DNA from: Planctomycetota bacterium
GTDB taxonomy: Bacteria > Planctomycetota > UBA1135 > GCA-002686595
Length of the DNA: 64,000 bases
Reading direction: 5' to 3'
Assembly: GCA_002862085.1 (NCBI GenBank)
Contig: PKCK01000047.1
Span: 168,576-232,575 of the forward strand
Below the pieces are notes generated by a model. That model did not search any database. It was not told where the DNA came from and saw only the letters and a list, made by a program, of their open reading frames with translations. Of this stretch, positions 1 to 8,880 are shown one piece after another. Made by a program: the position numbers and the translations under genes. Every line of letters starts with the position of its first letter. The stretch's first letter is position 1.

Positions 1-1452
1 GCCCTTCGAGGCGCCGTCCTTGCGCTGCGAACCGAGCACGGCGGGCTCCATGGCCTTGCGCCACTTCTCCCAGTAGTTCTCCTTCGCGCCGCCCTTCTTG
101 TTGCCCATCTGGAACATCGCGTAGGAGCCGTAGTACCAGTAGTACATGTCGTTGCTCAGCCCGTCCTTGTCCCACTCGGGCAGGGTCTTGAGCAGCAGGT
201 CGGCGTGCTTGTTCATGTACGACGCGTCGTCCTCGGGGTTCTGGCCGAGGAAGAAGCGGCAGAGAAGGGTCACCGCCGTCAGCGCCTCGCCCTTCTCGGC
301 GGGGTACTGGTCGTTCATTCCCGGGACGCGGGAGCTGGCGGAGCCGGTCTCCGTGTAGCCGACGCGTCCGGTGCCGGGATCGGTCATCTCGTCGAACCAC
401 TCGACGGCTGCGGTGTAGGCCTCCTTGTCGACCTTGAGGCCGCCGTCCTCGGCGGACTTGAGAGCGAAGATCATCCAGCCGGTGACCGACGTGTCGTTCG
501 AGCCATCGGGCGGGACCTCGTAGCGCCACACGCGGTAGGGGTTCCGCGCCTGGGTGATGAAGTTGATCGCGTTCTGCGCCTTGCGCTTCAGGATCGTCGA
601 CTTGTCGATGTAGTACGTCTCGCACATCGCGAGCGCCGCGATCGCGTGGTCGTACACGAAGGAGTGGCCGATCTTCTCGCCGAAGAGCCCGGTCTCCTTG
701 TCCTGCTGGGAGATGAGCCACTTCACGCCCTTGGTGACGACGTCCTTGTAGCTGCCCTTCGTCATGGAGTGGCCGTCGCCCAGGAAGGCGAGCAGCGCGA
801 GGCCCGTGACGCCGATGTCGTGGTTCGCGTCGCCGATGCCGTCGGTCTGGTCACCGGCGGGGTCGTGCTTGAAGAACTCGTCGCAGTCCCACTTGCCGTC
901 GTCGTCCTGGTGGTTCTTGAGCCACTCGAGGCCGGCCTTGATCGCCGCGTTGGCCTTGCCGCCGGCGCGCAGGTTCTTGTTGCCGCCGAAGCGGCCGCCC
1001 ATCTTGCCGCCGGCGCCGCCGCCGATCCCGAGCATCGAGTTCGAGTTCTTCGAGTCGAAGGGTGAGTCGGCGTTCTGGTTCGGGTCGCCCTCGGTGCTCT
1101 CGAACTCGGAGTCCGTGTCGGTCTCGTTGTGGTCCGAGACCTCGAAGTCCTCGAGGATCGGCTCCTCCTCGGTCTCCTCCTCGATCTCCTCGATCTCCTC
1201 TTCCTCCTCCTCGATGATCTCCTCGGGCGGCTGCTCGACGCTCGCCTCGATGATCTGCTCGGGGGACGGGTCGAAGGCGCTCCACGGGATGGCCGCGACG
1301 ATCAGGCCGATCACGAAGTGGAGGGCCGCCGAGATGAGCAGCCAGGGAGCCTTGGACATCCAGTCGTAGAGGACGTCGTTGAACGTCTCCTCCTCCTCCC
1401 AGGGCTTCGGGAGGTTGGACTCGATATGGACGTCGCTGTAGTCGTTGCTCAT
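1..1452 (-). CDS. Membrane-anchored prenyltransferase/squalene-cyclase-repeat protein (3' end cut by window)
   Basis: An open minus-strand frame starts with ATG at 1452 and is still open at base 1, giving 484 residues with the C-terminus missing. The order is a short cytoplasmic tail, one membrane segment at about residues 35-56 (LLISAALHFVIGLIVAAIPW), a very acidic Glu-rich stretch (about 60-120), a Gly/Asn-rich linker (about 140-165), then repeats of the type GLEWLKNHQDDDGKWD and GVKWLISQQDKETGLFG. Such repeats are typical of alpha/alpha-toroid proteins (squalene-hopene cyclase and prenyltransferase superfamily). The DxDD cyclase motif is not visible, so it is probably not a true terpene cyclase. 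The anchor plus acidic linker resembles the TonB layout and suggests a domain displayed in the periplasm. Function unknown. No Shine-Dalgarno sequence is obvious before the ATG. Confidence 0.8.
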   Translation of the reverse strand, partial: MSNDYSDVHIESNLPKPWEEEETFNDVLYDWMSKAPWLLISAALHFVIGLIVAAIPWSAFDPSPEQIIEASVEQPPEEIIEEEEEEIEEIEEETEEEPILEDFEVSDHNETDTDSEFESTEGDPNQNADSPFDSKNSNSMLGIGGGAGGKMGGRFGGNKNLRAGGKANAAIKAGLEWLKNHQDDDGKWDCDEFFKHDPAGDQTDGIGDANHDIGVTGLALLAFLGDGHSMTKGSYKDVVTKGVKWLISQQDKETGLFGEKIGHSFVYDHAIAALAMCETYYIDKSTILKRKAQNAINFITQARNPYRVWRYEVPPDGSNDTSVTGWMIFALKSAEDGGLKVDKEAYTAAVEWFDEMTDPGTGRVGYTETGSASSRVPGMNDQYPAEKGEALTAVTLLCRFFLGQNPEDDASYMNKHADLLLKTLPEWDKDGLSNDMYYWYYGSYAMFQMGNKKGGAKENYWEKWRKAMEPAVLGSQRKDGASKG

Positions 1453-1671
1453 GACATCGAGGGGGCCCGGAGAGCGGTGCGTCAGGGCCCGAGCGTGGTT
1501 CCGGCGGCCTGAAGGGCGTTCGGTGCTGCCGGGTGGAGCTGGGGGAGAGGTGCCCGCGAGGGGGCCCGTAGGGCCGCCGCCGGGGCGTCCAGGGGGCCTC
1601 ACGGCCCGCCGGCGAGGACAACGCCGCGCCGGCAGAGCGGTTCAGAGGTTATCCAGGGAACCTCGCCGTGA

Positions 1672-3012
1672 CTACCGGCCGGGCCCGTTCGGCCCCGCCT
1701 TCCCGGTCCCGGAAGGCGCGCGCTGGGCCCCGGCCGGGCCCCGTTCGCTGGCCGCTTCGCCCTGTCCGGGGCTCCGTCGGGCCTGGACCCGGCCCCGCTG
1801 GAGCAGCCAGGCCTTCACCTCGGCCGGTGTGACGTGGGTCGTGCGCGCCAGCCGGGCGATCGCTCGGAACACCTGGACGTCGTCCCACTCCTCCGCGAGG
1901 GCGTCGTTCAGCTGCTCCTGGAGCTCCCTGTCCACGAACGGCTGGGCCTCCCTGGGTCCCTCGAGAGCCACCACGCGGTAGATCGTGTAGCCCTGGACGA
2001 CCCCCTGGCGGACGACCGGCAGCACCGGGGAGATGTCGCCCACGGCCGGGTCGGCGGTGAACTCGGCCAGGGCGGCGCCGCCGTCGGGGTGCTCCCGGAC
2101 CAGGAGCGCCGTCAGGGCGGCGGGGGGGATGTCCCGCACGTATCCCTGCTCGCCGCGGAACTGCTCCGGGGCGATGCGGCTCATGGCCTCGTCGAAAGTG
2201 ATCGTGTCGTCGAGGACGTTCTGCCGCACGACCTCCAGGTTACGCCTGGCCTGATCCTCGCCGACCAGGCCGCCGCGGACTCTCACGGGGAGCTGACGGA
2301 GGGTGAGCGTGCCCGGGCTCTTCCCGATCTTCGCCATGTCCTCGGGCTTGCGTGATGCGTCGAGCTGCAGGTAGCGCGCGTATTGCTTGCCGGGCCTGAT
2401 GAAGTTGTCGACCACCGTGCGCCCCGTGGCACCTGGCCCGCGGCCGGTCACCGTCGCCTCCCAGGAGCTTCCGAGCATTCGCTGCTCGTAGATGCTGCGC
2501 AGCTGGGCCTTCGTGATGCCCATCCGCACGAAGCTCGAAGCAGCTCTCTGCTCGCCGCCGGAGCGGCGGATGAAGCCCTCGACCTGATCGTCCACCGCGC
2601 GGCCGATCAGCTCGGGCTCGAAGCCGAGATTGCGTCCGCCGACCGTCTTCAGGCGTTCGTCGATGATCTCCGAGAGAGCGGCCTCGAACCGCAGGCGCTC
2701 GAGCTCCTCGGGGGCAGCGTCCGGGTAGATCTCCGCGGGGTCCTCCTGAAGGCTCCCGCGTCCGATGTACATGACGACGTCTCGCTCGGTGATGACCTCC
2801 TCGCCGACGACCGCCACCGCGCGATCCGCGTAGAGAGCGCGCAGCCGAGCCACGCCCGGTGCCGGACCCCGGGCACCGAGGTCGAAGCCCTGGGGGATCT
2901 TGGCCTGAGCCGCCTGGGCGGATCCCGCGAGGACCAGGAGCCCCGCCAGGACCATCCCCGCGAACCCCGCGCCCCGCGCGGCTGCCCTCCCTGTCGTTTC
3001 CGAGCGCGCCAT
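1672..3012 (-). CDS. SurA-like periplasmic chaperone / divergent peptidyl-prolyl isomerase
   Basis: Predicted 446-residue exported protein. The ATG at 3012 gives a clean signal peptide (n-region with Arg, hydrophobic core GMVLAGLLVLAGSAQAAQA); a TTG 12 codons upstream (3048) overlaps the stop of a small ORF and is less likely. After the signal comes a SurA_N-like segment (AVAVVGEEVITERDVVMYIG) and an alpha-helical chaperone region. The C-terminal third (ITFDEAMSRIAPEQF ... VGDISPVLPV ... GYTIYRVV) has the strand order of a degenerate parvulin domain; whether it isomerises prolines is uncertain. SurA-type proteins escort outer-membrane proteins through the periplasm, which fits the Omp85 barrel encoded elsewhere in this window. 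The extreme C-terminus is rich in Arg, Gly and Pro. Confidence 0.7.
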   Translation of the reverse strand: MARSETTGRAAARGAGFAGMVLAGLLVLAGSAQAAQAKIPQGFDLGARGPAPGVARLRALYADRAVAVVGEEVITERDVVMYIGRGSLQEDPAEIYPDAAPEELERLRFEAALSEIIDERLKTVGGRNLGFEPELIGRAVDDQVEGFIRRSGGEQRAASSFVRMGITKAQLRSIYEQRMLGSSWEATVTGRGPGATGRTVVDNFIRPGKQYARYLQLDASRKPEDMAKIGKSPGTLTLRQLPVRVRGGLVGEDQARRNLEVVRQNVLDDTITFDEAMSRIAPEQFRGEQGYVRDIPPAALTALLVREHPDGGAALAEFTADPAVGDISPVLPVVRQGVVQGYTIYRVVALEGPREAQPFVDRELQEQLNDALAEEWDDVQVFRAIARLARTTHVTPAEVKAWLLQRGRVQARRSPGQGEAASERGPAGAQRAPSGTGKAGPNGPGR

Positions 3013-3044
3013 GCCCAGGATCCTGCGCCCCGGAGCCCCGGCGA

Positions 3045-3268
3045 TCAACCGCCCTGCTCCTCGAAGGTGCCCTCGAACTGGATGGGCAGCTCGAACTCCC
3101 CACCTCGGCGGTGCGCGTCCGGTCGAGGGCGACCGCGATGAAGGTGCCCTCGCGCGGGGTGTGGACGAGGCGGACGGTGTCCGCGAGGGCGTCGGGGCGT
3201 CGGGGAGGGAGAGGCGCGCAGCGGCGAGCGTCCTCGAGCGGGGAAGGAGCTCGGGACGGGGAGACCAC
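3045..3268 (-). pseudogene. Small frame-disrupted ORF between mfd and the SurA-like gene
   Basis: Two adjacent reading frames each show the G/C-ending codon pattern of real genes in this window, and they meet at a run of four G near 3105-3108. The first frame (GTG at 3268) contains TVRLVHTPREGTFIAVALDR and TRTAEV. The second continues FELPIQFEGTFEEQGG and stops at 3045-3047. Adding one G to the run joins them into one product of about 75 residues. This could be a sequencing or assembly indel, or a decayed gene. The N-terminal 25 residues are Pro/Arg-rich and may not be translated. No family was recognised. The stop abuts a possible TTG start of the SurA-like gene. Confidence 0.35.
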
Positions 3269-3294
3269 GCGCCCCGCGGCGCCCGGTCACCGCC

Positions 3295-6200
3295 TCACTC
3301 GATCCCCGCTCGCACGGTCTTCTCGAACCAGTCGAAGGCCTGCACCGGCTTCTCGGCCAGGTGGCCGGGGACGACGAGATGCGCGACGCCGGGCTTGATG
3401 CGCCGCAGGTCCAGCTTGCGGCGCGCGCCGGCCGCCGCGCCGGCGAACAGGTGCTCGAAGTGGACGGCGTCGGTGTACTGCATGACGTAGCGATCCTGGT
3501 GCCAGGCCACGTGCCGCAGGCCGGCGGCGTCGAGCACGATCTTGAGGGAGAAGAGCCGCGCGAGCTCTCTCGCCTCCTTCGGCGCCCGGCCGTAGCGGTC
3601 GACCAGGCCTGCGAGGACCTCGGCGACGCTCTCCTCGTCCTCGGCCTGGCTCATGGCGCGCAGAGCGTCGAGCCGCGCCTCCGCGCGGTCGATCCAGCTG
3701 TCCGGCAGGAAGGCCTTGAGGCCGACGTCGAACTCGGTGCCGGCCTCGGTCTCCTCGAAGCGCGGCTTCTCGACGTCGGCGCCCTCGCCGGCGGCCAGGC
3801 GTTCGACCGTCAGCTTCAGGAGGCGGCAGTACATGTCGTACCCGACCGCCGCGATGTTGCCGGACTGCTGCGGTCCGAGCACGTTCCCCGCTCCGCGCAG
3901 CTCGAGGTCCTTGACCGCGATCCCGAAGCCCGCGCCCAGATGGTTCATCTCCTCGAGGGCCTTCAAACGCTCGCGGGCGTTCTGCTTCAGGGGCTTGTGG
4001 CGCTCGACCAGCAGGCAGCAGAACGCCTTCACGCTCCCGCGGCCCACGCGGCCGCGGAGCTGATGGAGCTCGGCCAGTCCGAAGTGGTCGGCGTCGTCCA
4101 CGATGATCGTGTTGGCCGTCGGCACGTCGACCCCGTTCTCGATGATCGTCGTCGCCACGAGGACGTCCGCCTCGCCCTCGCGGAAGGTGCTCATCACCTC
4201 GCGCAGCTCTGAGGCCGGCATCTGGCCGTGGCCGATCGCGTAGCTCGCGTTCGGGACGAGCGAGCGCAGGCGCGCCGCGACGGACTCGATCGAGGCGACG
4301 CGGTTGTGCAGGAAGAAGATCTGCCCGCCGCGATTGAGCTCGCGCTGAAGCGCTTCCTTGATGAGGTCGTCGTCCTCGCGGTACCCGAGCCGGGTCTCGA
4401 TCTCCTGGCGGCCCGGCGGCGGCACGTTGAGCGCCGAGATGTCGCGGATTCCCGACAGGGACATGTGCAGCGTCCGGGGAATGGGCGTCGCGGTCAGGGT
4501 GAGCATGTCCACGTTGGCCCGCAGCTTCTTGAAGTGCTCCTTGTGGGTCACCCCGAAGCGCTGCTCCTCGTCGATGACGACCAGGCCGAGCTTCTTGAAC
4601 TTCACGTCCTTGGAGAGGACGCGGTGCGTACCGATGACCACGTCGACGGCGCCGTCGACGAGCCCCTCGATGGTGTCGCGCTTCTCCTTCGGCGTCGTGT
4701 AGCGGGAGAGCCCGCGCACCGTCATCGGGAAGTCCGCCATGCGCGAGCGGAAGGTCGCGAGGTGCTGCTCGGCGAGGATCGTCGTGGGGACGAGGACAGC
4801 GACCTGTCCGCCGCCGGAGACGACCCGGAACGCGGCTCGCACCGCGCACTCGGTCTTGCCGAAGCCCACGTCGCCGCAGAGCAGCCGGTCCATCGGCCGC
4901 TCTCCCGCCAGGTCCCGCGCGATGTCCTCGCTGACCTCGGCCTGATCGACGGTGTCGTCGTAGGGGAACTCCTCGAGGAACTGCTGCACGAGCTCGGGGT
5001 CGCTCGGCCACGAAGGGCGCTTGCGGAGCTGGCGCTTCGCCTGCACCTCGATGAGCTCGGACGCGAGGTCGAACAGGCCCTGCTCGACCTTCTCCTTGCG
5101 CTTGCGGAAGCTCTGGCTCCCGATCTTGTCCAGGCTGACCGCCGATCCGCCGGCGCCGATGTAGCGCTGGACCATGTCGATGCGGCTCGCCGGGACGTAC
5201 AGGGACACCTCGTCCGCGAAGACGAGGTGAAGATGCTCCTCTTCTCCCTCGCCCCGGGCCATGCGCTCGAGCCCGCGGTAGCGCGCGAGGCCGTGGACCG
5301 CGTGCACCACGAGGTCGCCCCGTCGGAGCTCGAAGAAGCTCTGCAGGGCCTTCACCTTGTGCTGGTGGGCCCGCGCCGTCGCGCGTTTCCGGGCGCCGAG
5401 GGTTCCCTTGAGCTCGTGGCTGTTGACCACGAGCAGTCCCCAGGGCGGCGCACGGAAGCCCTTGCTCACGTAGCCGGTGGTGATGAGGAGTCCATCCGCG
5501 GCGCCGACCTTCTCGAACTGGGCCGTGACGCGGTCGCGCTCGGCCTCGGTCAGGCACGCGACCACGACACGCGTCCCCTCGCCTGCGAGGGTCAAGAGCT
5601 CCGGCGCCGACGCGTTGATCCCCGAGCTGAGGCCCTGCACCGAGCGGGTGTCCAGTGACAGGTCGTCGCCCGGGAGACTCTGGATCTCGAGGACCCGCCG
5701 CGCCTTCAGGCTCTGCTCGAGGATCATCAGCGCGCGCTCGTGCGCGGCCGACTGGACGGCCAGACCCTTGGACCGCTCCGCGAGGCGCAGGGGCTCGATC
5801 CGCACCGCCAGGGCCTCGCCGTCGACGAGGTCGATGACCGACACACCTTCACCGTCCTCGAGCGAGCCGGAGCCGCCGCTGGCGAGGCAGACCTCGATCT
5901 GCTCGTGGGTCTCGGTCGAGCGTTGCTCCACTGGATCGAACGTCCGCAGCGACTCGATCTCCTCCTCGAACATCTCGATGCGCAGGGGCTCCGCGCTCGC
6001 GAAGGGGAACACGTCGAGGATGTCCCCGCGCAGGCTGACCTGTCCGGCCGCCTCGACGAGGGGCTCGCGCGTGTAGCCCGCCTTGACGAGCCTCGCGAGC
6101 AGCTTGTTCGCGTCCAGCACGTCGCCTGCGGCGAGCTGCACGAACTCCGCCTGGAGGTCGCGCAGCCTCGGGATGGGCTGGATGAGCGCCTGGAGCGAGC

Positions 6201-6630
6201 CGACGATCACCCGCGGCCGCTCCGGCTCGGGGCCCGCCAGGACCTGCGCCAGCTCGAGCCGGCGGCGGACCGCGGAGGCGTCCGCCGCCGCCCGCTTGGT
6301 TCCACTCTCACGCGCCGGGAAGAGCGCCGCCTCGACGCCGAAGGCCGCGAGGTCCAGCGCGAAGGCCTCTGCCTCGCCGTCCGTCGAGGCGACGGCGAGG
6401 ACAGGCGCGTCCAGCGACGCGGCGACCTGCGCAGTCACCAGCGCCTGCGCCGCTCCCCAGACGTTGCCGACCGACACGCTCCCCTTGCGCCCGAGCGCGC
6501 GGGAGAGGCGTGCGAGGTCGCTCGCGGGGAACTCGAGCTCGCCATGCGGGACCAGGGTCGCGCCCGCCGCGGACGCTCCCTCCTTCCCGTCGCCCTGGGT
6601 GGCGGCCGTGTCGACGATGCTCTGGGTCAT
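3295..6630 (-). CDS. mfd: Transcription-repair coupling factor Mfd
   Basis: 1111 residues, the normal size for Mfd, an ATP-driven translocase that removes RNA polymerase stalled at DNA lesions and recruits UvrA. The N-terminal third has the UvrB-like region (PVLAVASTDGEAEAFALDLA, FPARESGTKR). A RNA-polymerase-interaction-type segment follows (GDLVVHAVHGLARYRGLERM). The RecG-like helicase core contains Walker A (CGDVGFGKTE, about residue 588), DEEQRFG (Walker B/DExQ-like), TATPIPRTL (motif III), and motifs V/VI (TTIIENGVDVPTANT, HQLRGRVGRG). A C-terminal TRCF domain completes it. ATG at 6630 is the first good start. It lies on the same strand as rnc with a gap of about 245 bases. Confidence 0.96.
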   Translation of the reverse strand: MTQSIVDTAATQGDGKEGASAAGATLVPHGELEFPASDLARLSRALGRKGSVSVGNVWGAAQALVTAQVAASLDAPVLAVASTDGEAEAFALDLAAFGVEAALFPARESGTKRAAADASAVRRRLELAQVLAGPEPERPRVIVGSLQALIQPIPRLRDLQAEFVQLAAGDVLDANKLLARLVKAGYTREPLVEAAGQVSLRGDILDVFPFASAEPLRIEMFEEEIESLRTFDPVEQRSTETHEQIEVCLASGGSGSLEDGEGVSVIDLVDGEALAVRIEPLRLAERSKGLAVQSAAHERALMILEQSLKARRVLEIQSLPGDDLSLDTRSVQGLSSGINASAPELLTLAGEGTRVVVACLTEAERDRVTAQFEKVGAADGLLITTGYVSKGFRAPPWGLLVVNSHELKGTLGARKRATARAHQHKVKALQSFFELRRGDLVVHAVHGLARYRGLERMARGEGEEEHLHLVFADEVSLYVPASRIDMVQRYIGAGGSAVSLDKIGSQSFRKRKEKVEQGLFDLASELIEVQAKRQLRKRPSWPSDPELVQQFLEEFPYDDTVDQAEVSEDIARDLAGERPMDRLLCGDVGFGKTECAVRAAFRVVSGGGQVAVLVPTTILAEQHLATFRSRMADFPMTVRGLSRYTTPKEKRDTIEGLVDGAVDVVIGTHRVLSKDVKFKKLGLVVIDEEQRFGVTHKEHFKKLRANVDMLTLTATPIPRTLHMSLSGIRDISALNVPPPGRQEIETRLGYREDDDLIKEALQRELNRGGQIFFLHNRVASIESVAARLRSLVPNASYAIGHGQMPASELREVMSTFREGEADVLVATTIIENGVDVPTANTIIVDDADHFGLAELHQLRGRVGRGSVKAFCCLLVERHKPLKQNARERLKALEEMNHLGAGFGIAVKDLELRGAGNVLGPQQSGNIAAVGYDMYCRLLKLTVERLAAGEGADVEKPRFEETEAGTEFDVGLKAFLPDSWIDRAEARLDALRAMSQAEDEESVAEVLAGLVDRYGRAPKEARELARLFSLKIVLDAAGLRHVAWHQDRYVMQYTDAVHFEHLFAGAAAGARRKLDLRRIKPGVAHLVVPGHLAEKPVQAFDWFEKTVRAGIE

Positions 6631-6875
6631 GGGGCGGGCCCGAGCCGCGCGGTTCGCGTCGCGCTCGCGCGGGGATTCGCGCGCGGGCCGGGGAGCTCGA
6701 CCCGGGATGCTTCATCGCGGTCCCCCGTGGTCGGCCCACCGGCCTGGCTGGCGCTCCATCGTAGCCCCTGCGCGGAGGCCGAGCCGCCGGGCTCCGGATC
6801 GCGCGCCCTCCGCGCGAGCGGCGGAATCCGCGCCGCGGGCATCTCCCCGCGCGCGCTCGCGCCGGGGCCCCCGGC

Positions 6876-7556
6876 TCACGGCTTGGCTTCGTAGCCGAGG
6901 GCCATCAGGGCCTCGAAGGCGGCCCAGTGCTCCGCTTCCTTCACGGTCCGGCCCCAGGCGCTCGGGAAGCGGTTGCCGCCCGCTCGCGCCGCGACCTTGA
7001 AGGCGCGGGAGTTCGCGTCCCCGCGTGTCTCGAGGACCTCGTAGGTGGGGGGGCCGTCGAAGTCGCGCTGGCAGACCTCCTGGAACGCCTGCTTGGGCAG
7101 CGCCTCGCCGCCGCGCGCCCGGGCCTCCGCGAGCTCGGACCGCAGCGTGTCGTGCACGAAAGCCCTCGCGGCCTCGAGCCCCGCGTCGAGGTAGACGGCG
7201 CCGACGACGCCCTCGTAGAGATTCGCGAGCACCGACCGGGAGAGCGATCTGCGGTCGAGGCCGCGCCCGATACGGGCGTGCTCCGCGAGACCGATGCGGC
7301 TCGCTGCGCCGGCGAGCGCCTTGCGCGAGACCACCTGGGCCTTCATCTCGGTCAGCGCGCCCTCGGGATAGCGCGCGCGGTCGTGGAAGAACGCCTCGGC
7401 GACCACGAGGTCCAGCACGGTGTCGCCGAGGAACTCCAGTCGCTCGTTGTCACGTCGCCCCGACCCGTCGGAGACGCCGGCCGACGCGTGGGTCAGGGCG
7501 AGGGCGCAGAGCGCCTCGTCCGTGAACGCGTGGAGGTGGTCGAGGGGTGTCGTCAC
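6876..7556 (-). CDS. rnc: Ribonuclease III
   Basis: 226-residue double-strand-specific endoribonuclease that processes rRNA precursors and structured mRNAs. The GTG at 7556 was chosen over longer readings because a strong Shine-Dalgarno sequence (GAGGAGGA) lies five to six bases before it; the upstream extension is Pro/Arg-rich and not conserved in style. The signature motif NERLEFLGDTVLD is at about residues 37-49 and includes the catalytic Glu and Asp. The second acidic pair lies in NLYEGVVGAVYLDAG. A C-terminal dsRNA-binding domain occupies about 150-222 (PKQAFQEVCQRDF ... KEAEHWAAFEALMALG). Length matches the family. Downstream is mfd on the same strand. Confidence 0.95.
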   Translation of the reverse strand: MTTPLDHLHAFTDEALCALALTHASAGVSDGSGRRDNERLEFLGDTVLDLVVAEAFFHDRARYPEGALTEMKAQVVSRKALAGAASRIGLAEHARIGRGLDRRSLSRSVLANLYEGVVGAVYLDAGLEAARAFVHDTLRSELAEARARGGEALPKQAFQEVCQRDFDGPPTYEVLETRGDANSRAFKVAARAGGNRFPSAWGRTVKEAEHWAAFEALMALGYEAKP

Positions 7557-7561
7557 GTCAG

Positions 7562-7569
7562 TCCTCCTC
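7562..7569 (-). promoter_or_regulatory. Shine-Dalgarno site that fixes the rnc start
   Basis: Reading the minus strand, GAGGAGGA is followed by CTGAC and then GTG. It is one of the clearest ribosome-binding sites in the window and decides in favour of the GTG at 7556 over a reading that begins 64 codons upstream. Confidence 0.8.
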
Positions 7570-8034
7570 GGCGCCCCGCTCGTCGCTGGCCCCGACGCTG
7601 CGCGTCCTCGTCCGCGCTGCGGACGTCGGTCTGTGTCCGATGAGGAGCGCCGGAGCCGGGGGGGCGGCGGTTTCGGGAGAAGTGGGGCGCATGGTCGTGC
7701 CGTCGGATCTCGCGCGCTGCGCAGGGCTTTCGGGAGCGGCGTGCCCATGCGGCCGTGGAGCGCGGACGCGGGGACGGCAGCGGCGCGAACGCCTGGCGCC
7801 GGGCCGGCCGAAGCCCGCCCGCCAGCAGAGCATAGGCCCCTGACCGCGCGGCGGGGCGGCGCCAGCCGGAGGCTGCGACCCGGATGCTCCGACGGGGGTG
7901 CGGAGGGGGCTCCGGCCGCGCACGAACTCGATCACCTCGTCGCTGCTCGACCGTCGCGCGATGCGGCGTCAGCGCGCCCTCACGGTCTCCGTCGCAGCGG
8001 TGGTCACGCGCCTCCCGGTCGCTACGCTTCCGCC
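7570..8034. other. Divergent intergenic region, rnc / DUF2071 gene
   Basis: About 465 bases separate the start of rnc (minus) from the start of the DUF2071-family gene (plus). Both genes should have promoters here, but no convincing -35/-10 pair was found. Open frames run through the region on both strands, but they are Arg/Pro/Ala-rich low-complexity translations that carry no recognisable motif. I see no tRNA, repeat or strong hairpin. Confidence 0.5.
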
Positions 8035-8823
8035 ATGCCCACCACCGACCACGGGGCCGGGTCCGGCGCGCCGCAGCGAACGGTTCTCGGGATGCGCTGG
8101 GAAGCCCTCGCGTTCCTGCACTGGCCCGTGCCGGCCGCTGCGCTCCAACCGACCCTGCCGGCCGGGCTCGAGCTCGACCTCTTCGAGGGCGAGGCGTGGC
8201 TCGGCGTCGTCCCCTTCCGGATGCGGGCGACGCGCTTCGACTGGACCCCACCGATGCCGACGGCCACGGACTTCCCGGAGCTGAACCTGCGGACGTACGT
8301 ACGACGCGGGGATCGGCGGGGCGTCTGGTTCTACAGCCTGGACGCAGCCTCGTGGCTCGCGGTCCGCGGCGCGCGACTTGGATTCGCGCTGCCCTACTTC
8401 GACGCGCGCATGGAGGTCGAGTCCGGCGCCGCGGGCGGCGGCGTCCGGCGCTACAGGTCGGCGAGGCGGCACCGCGGCGCTCCCGCGGCGAGCTTCTCGG
8501 GCTCCTACGCTCCGACCGGCGGAGCCGTGTCGTCGCGGCCCGGGACCCTCGAGCACTTCCTGACCGAGCGCTACAGCCTCTTCGCCCGGCGCGGGTACGG
8601 GGTGCGCTTCGCGCTCCGCGGCGGGCTCCTGCGCGGGGACATCGCCCACGATCCCTGGCCGCTCCAGCCCGCCGAGGTGGAGCTCGTGGACTGCGACATG
8701 TTCAGGGTCCTCGGACCGGCTGCGGTCAGGGCGGCAGGGATCGGAGGACGCGAGCTGGCGCCCCCGGTGGTGCACTTCTCGTCCGCGGTCGACGTGCGCG
8801 CGGCGGCTCCCGTTCGTGCATGA
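8035..8823 (+). CDS. DUF2071 (YqjF-like) protein
   Basis: 262 residues from ATG 8035; the same frame is open far upstream but that part is Arg-rich and unlike a protein. Family hallmarks are visible: an N-terminal stretch WEALAFLHWPVPAAALQPTL with LPAGLELDLFEGEAWLGVVP, then ELNLRTYVRRGDRRGVWFYS, and a later FLTERYSLFARRG. These match the conserved blocks of the uncharacterised DUF2071/YqjF family, related in fold to acetoacetate decarboxylase-like proteins. Substrate and reaction are unknown. It is followed at 57 bases by a membrane protein on the same strand. Confidence 0.85.
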   Translation: MPTTDHGAGSGAPQRTVLGMRWEALAFLHWPVPAAALQPTLPAGLELDLFEGEAWLGVVPFRMRATRFDWTPPMPTATDFPELNLRTYVRRGDRRGVWFYSLDAASWLAVRGARLGFALPYFDARMEVESGAAGGGVRRYRSARRHRGAPAASFSGSYAPTGGAVSSRPGTLEHFLTERYSLFARRGYGVRFALRGGLLRGDIAHDPWPLQPAEVELVDCDMFRVLGPAAVRAAGIGGRELAPPVVHFSSAVDVRAAAPVRA

Positions 8824-8880
8824 GGTTCGTCCTGCGCGGCGTTGCGCGCGGCCGCCCGGTCGCCCATCGTTGCGCGGGTC

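Noticed and set aside
7557..7748. 64-residue N-terminal extension of RNase III
   Set aside because: Pro/Arg-rich, and a strong ribosome-binding site points to the GTG at 7556.
7420..8034. N-terminal extension of the DUF2071 frame
   Set aside because: The added 205 residues overlap rnc and are Arg/Ala-rich; the family start fits ATG 8035.
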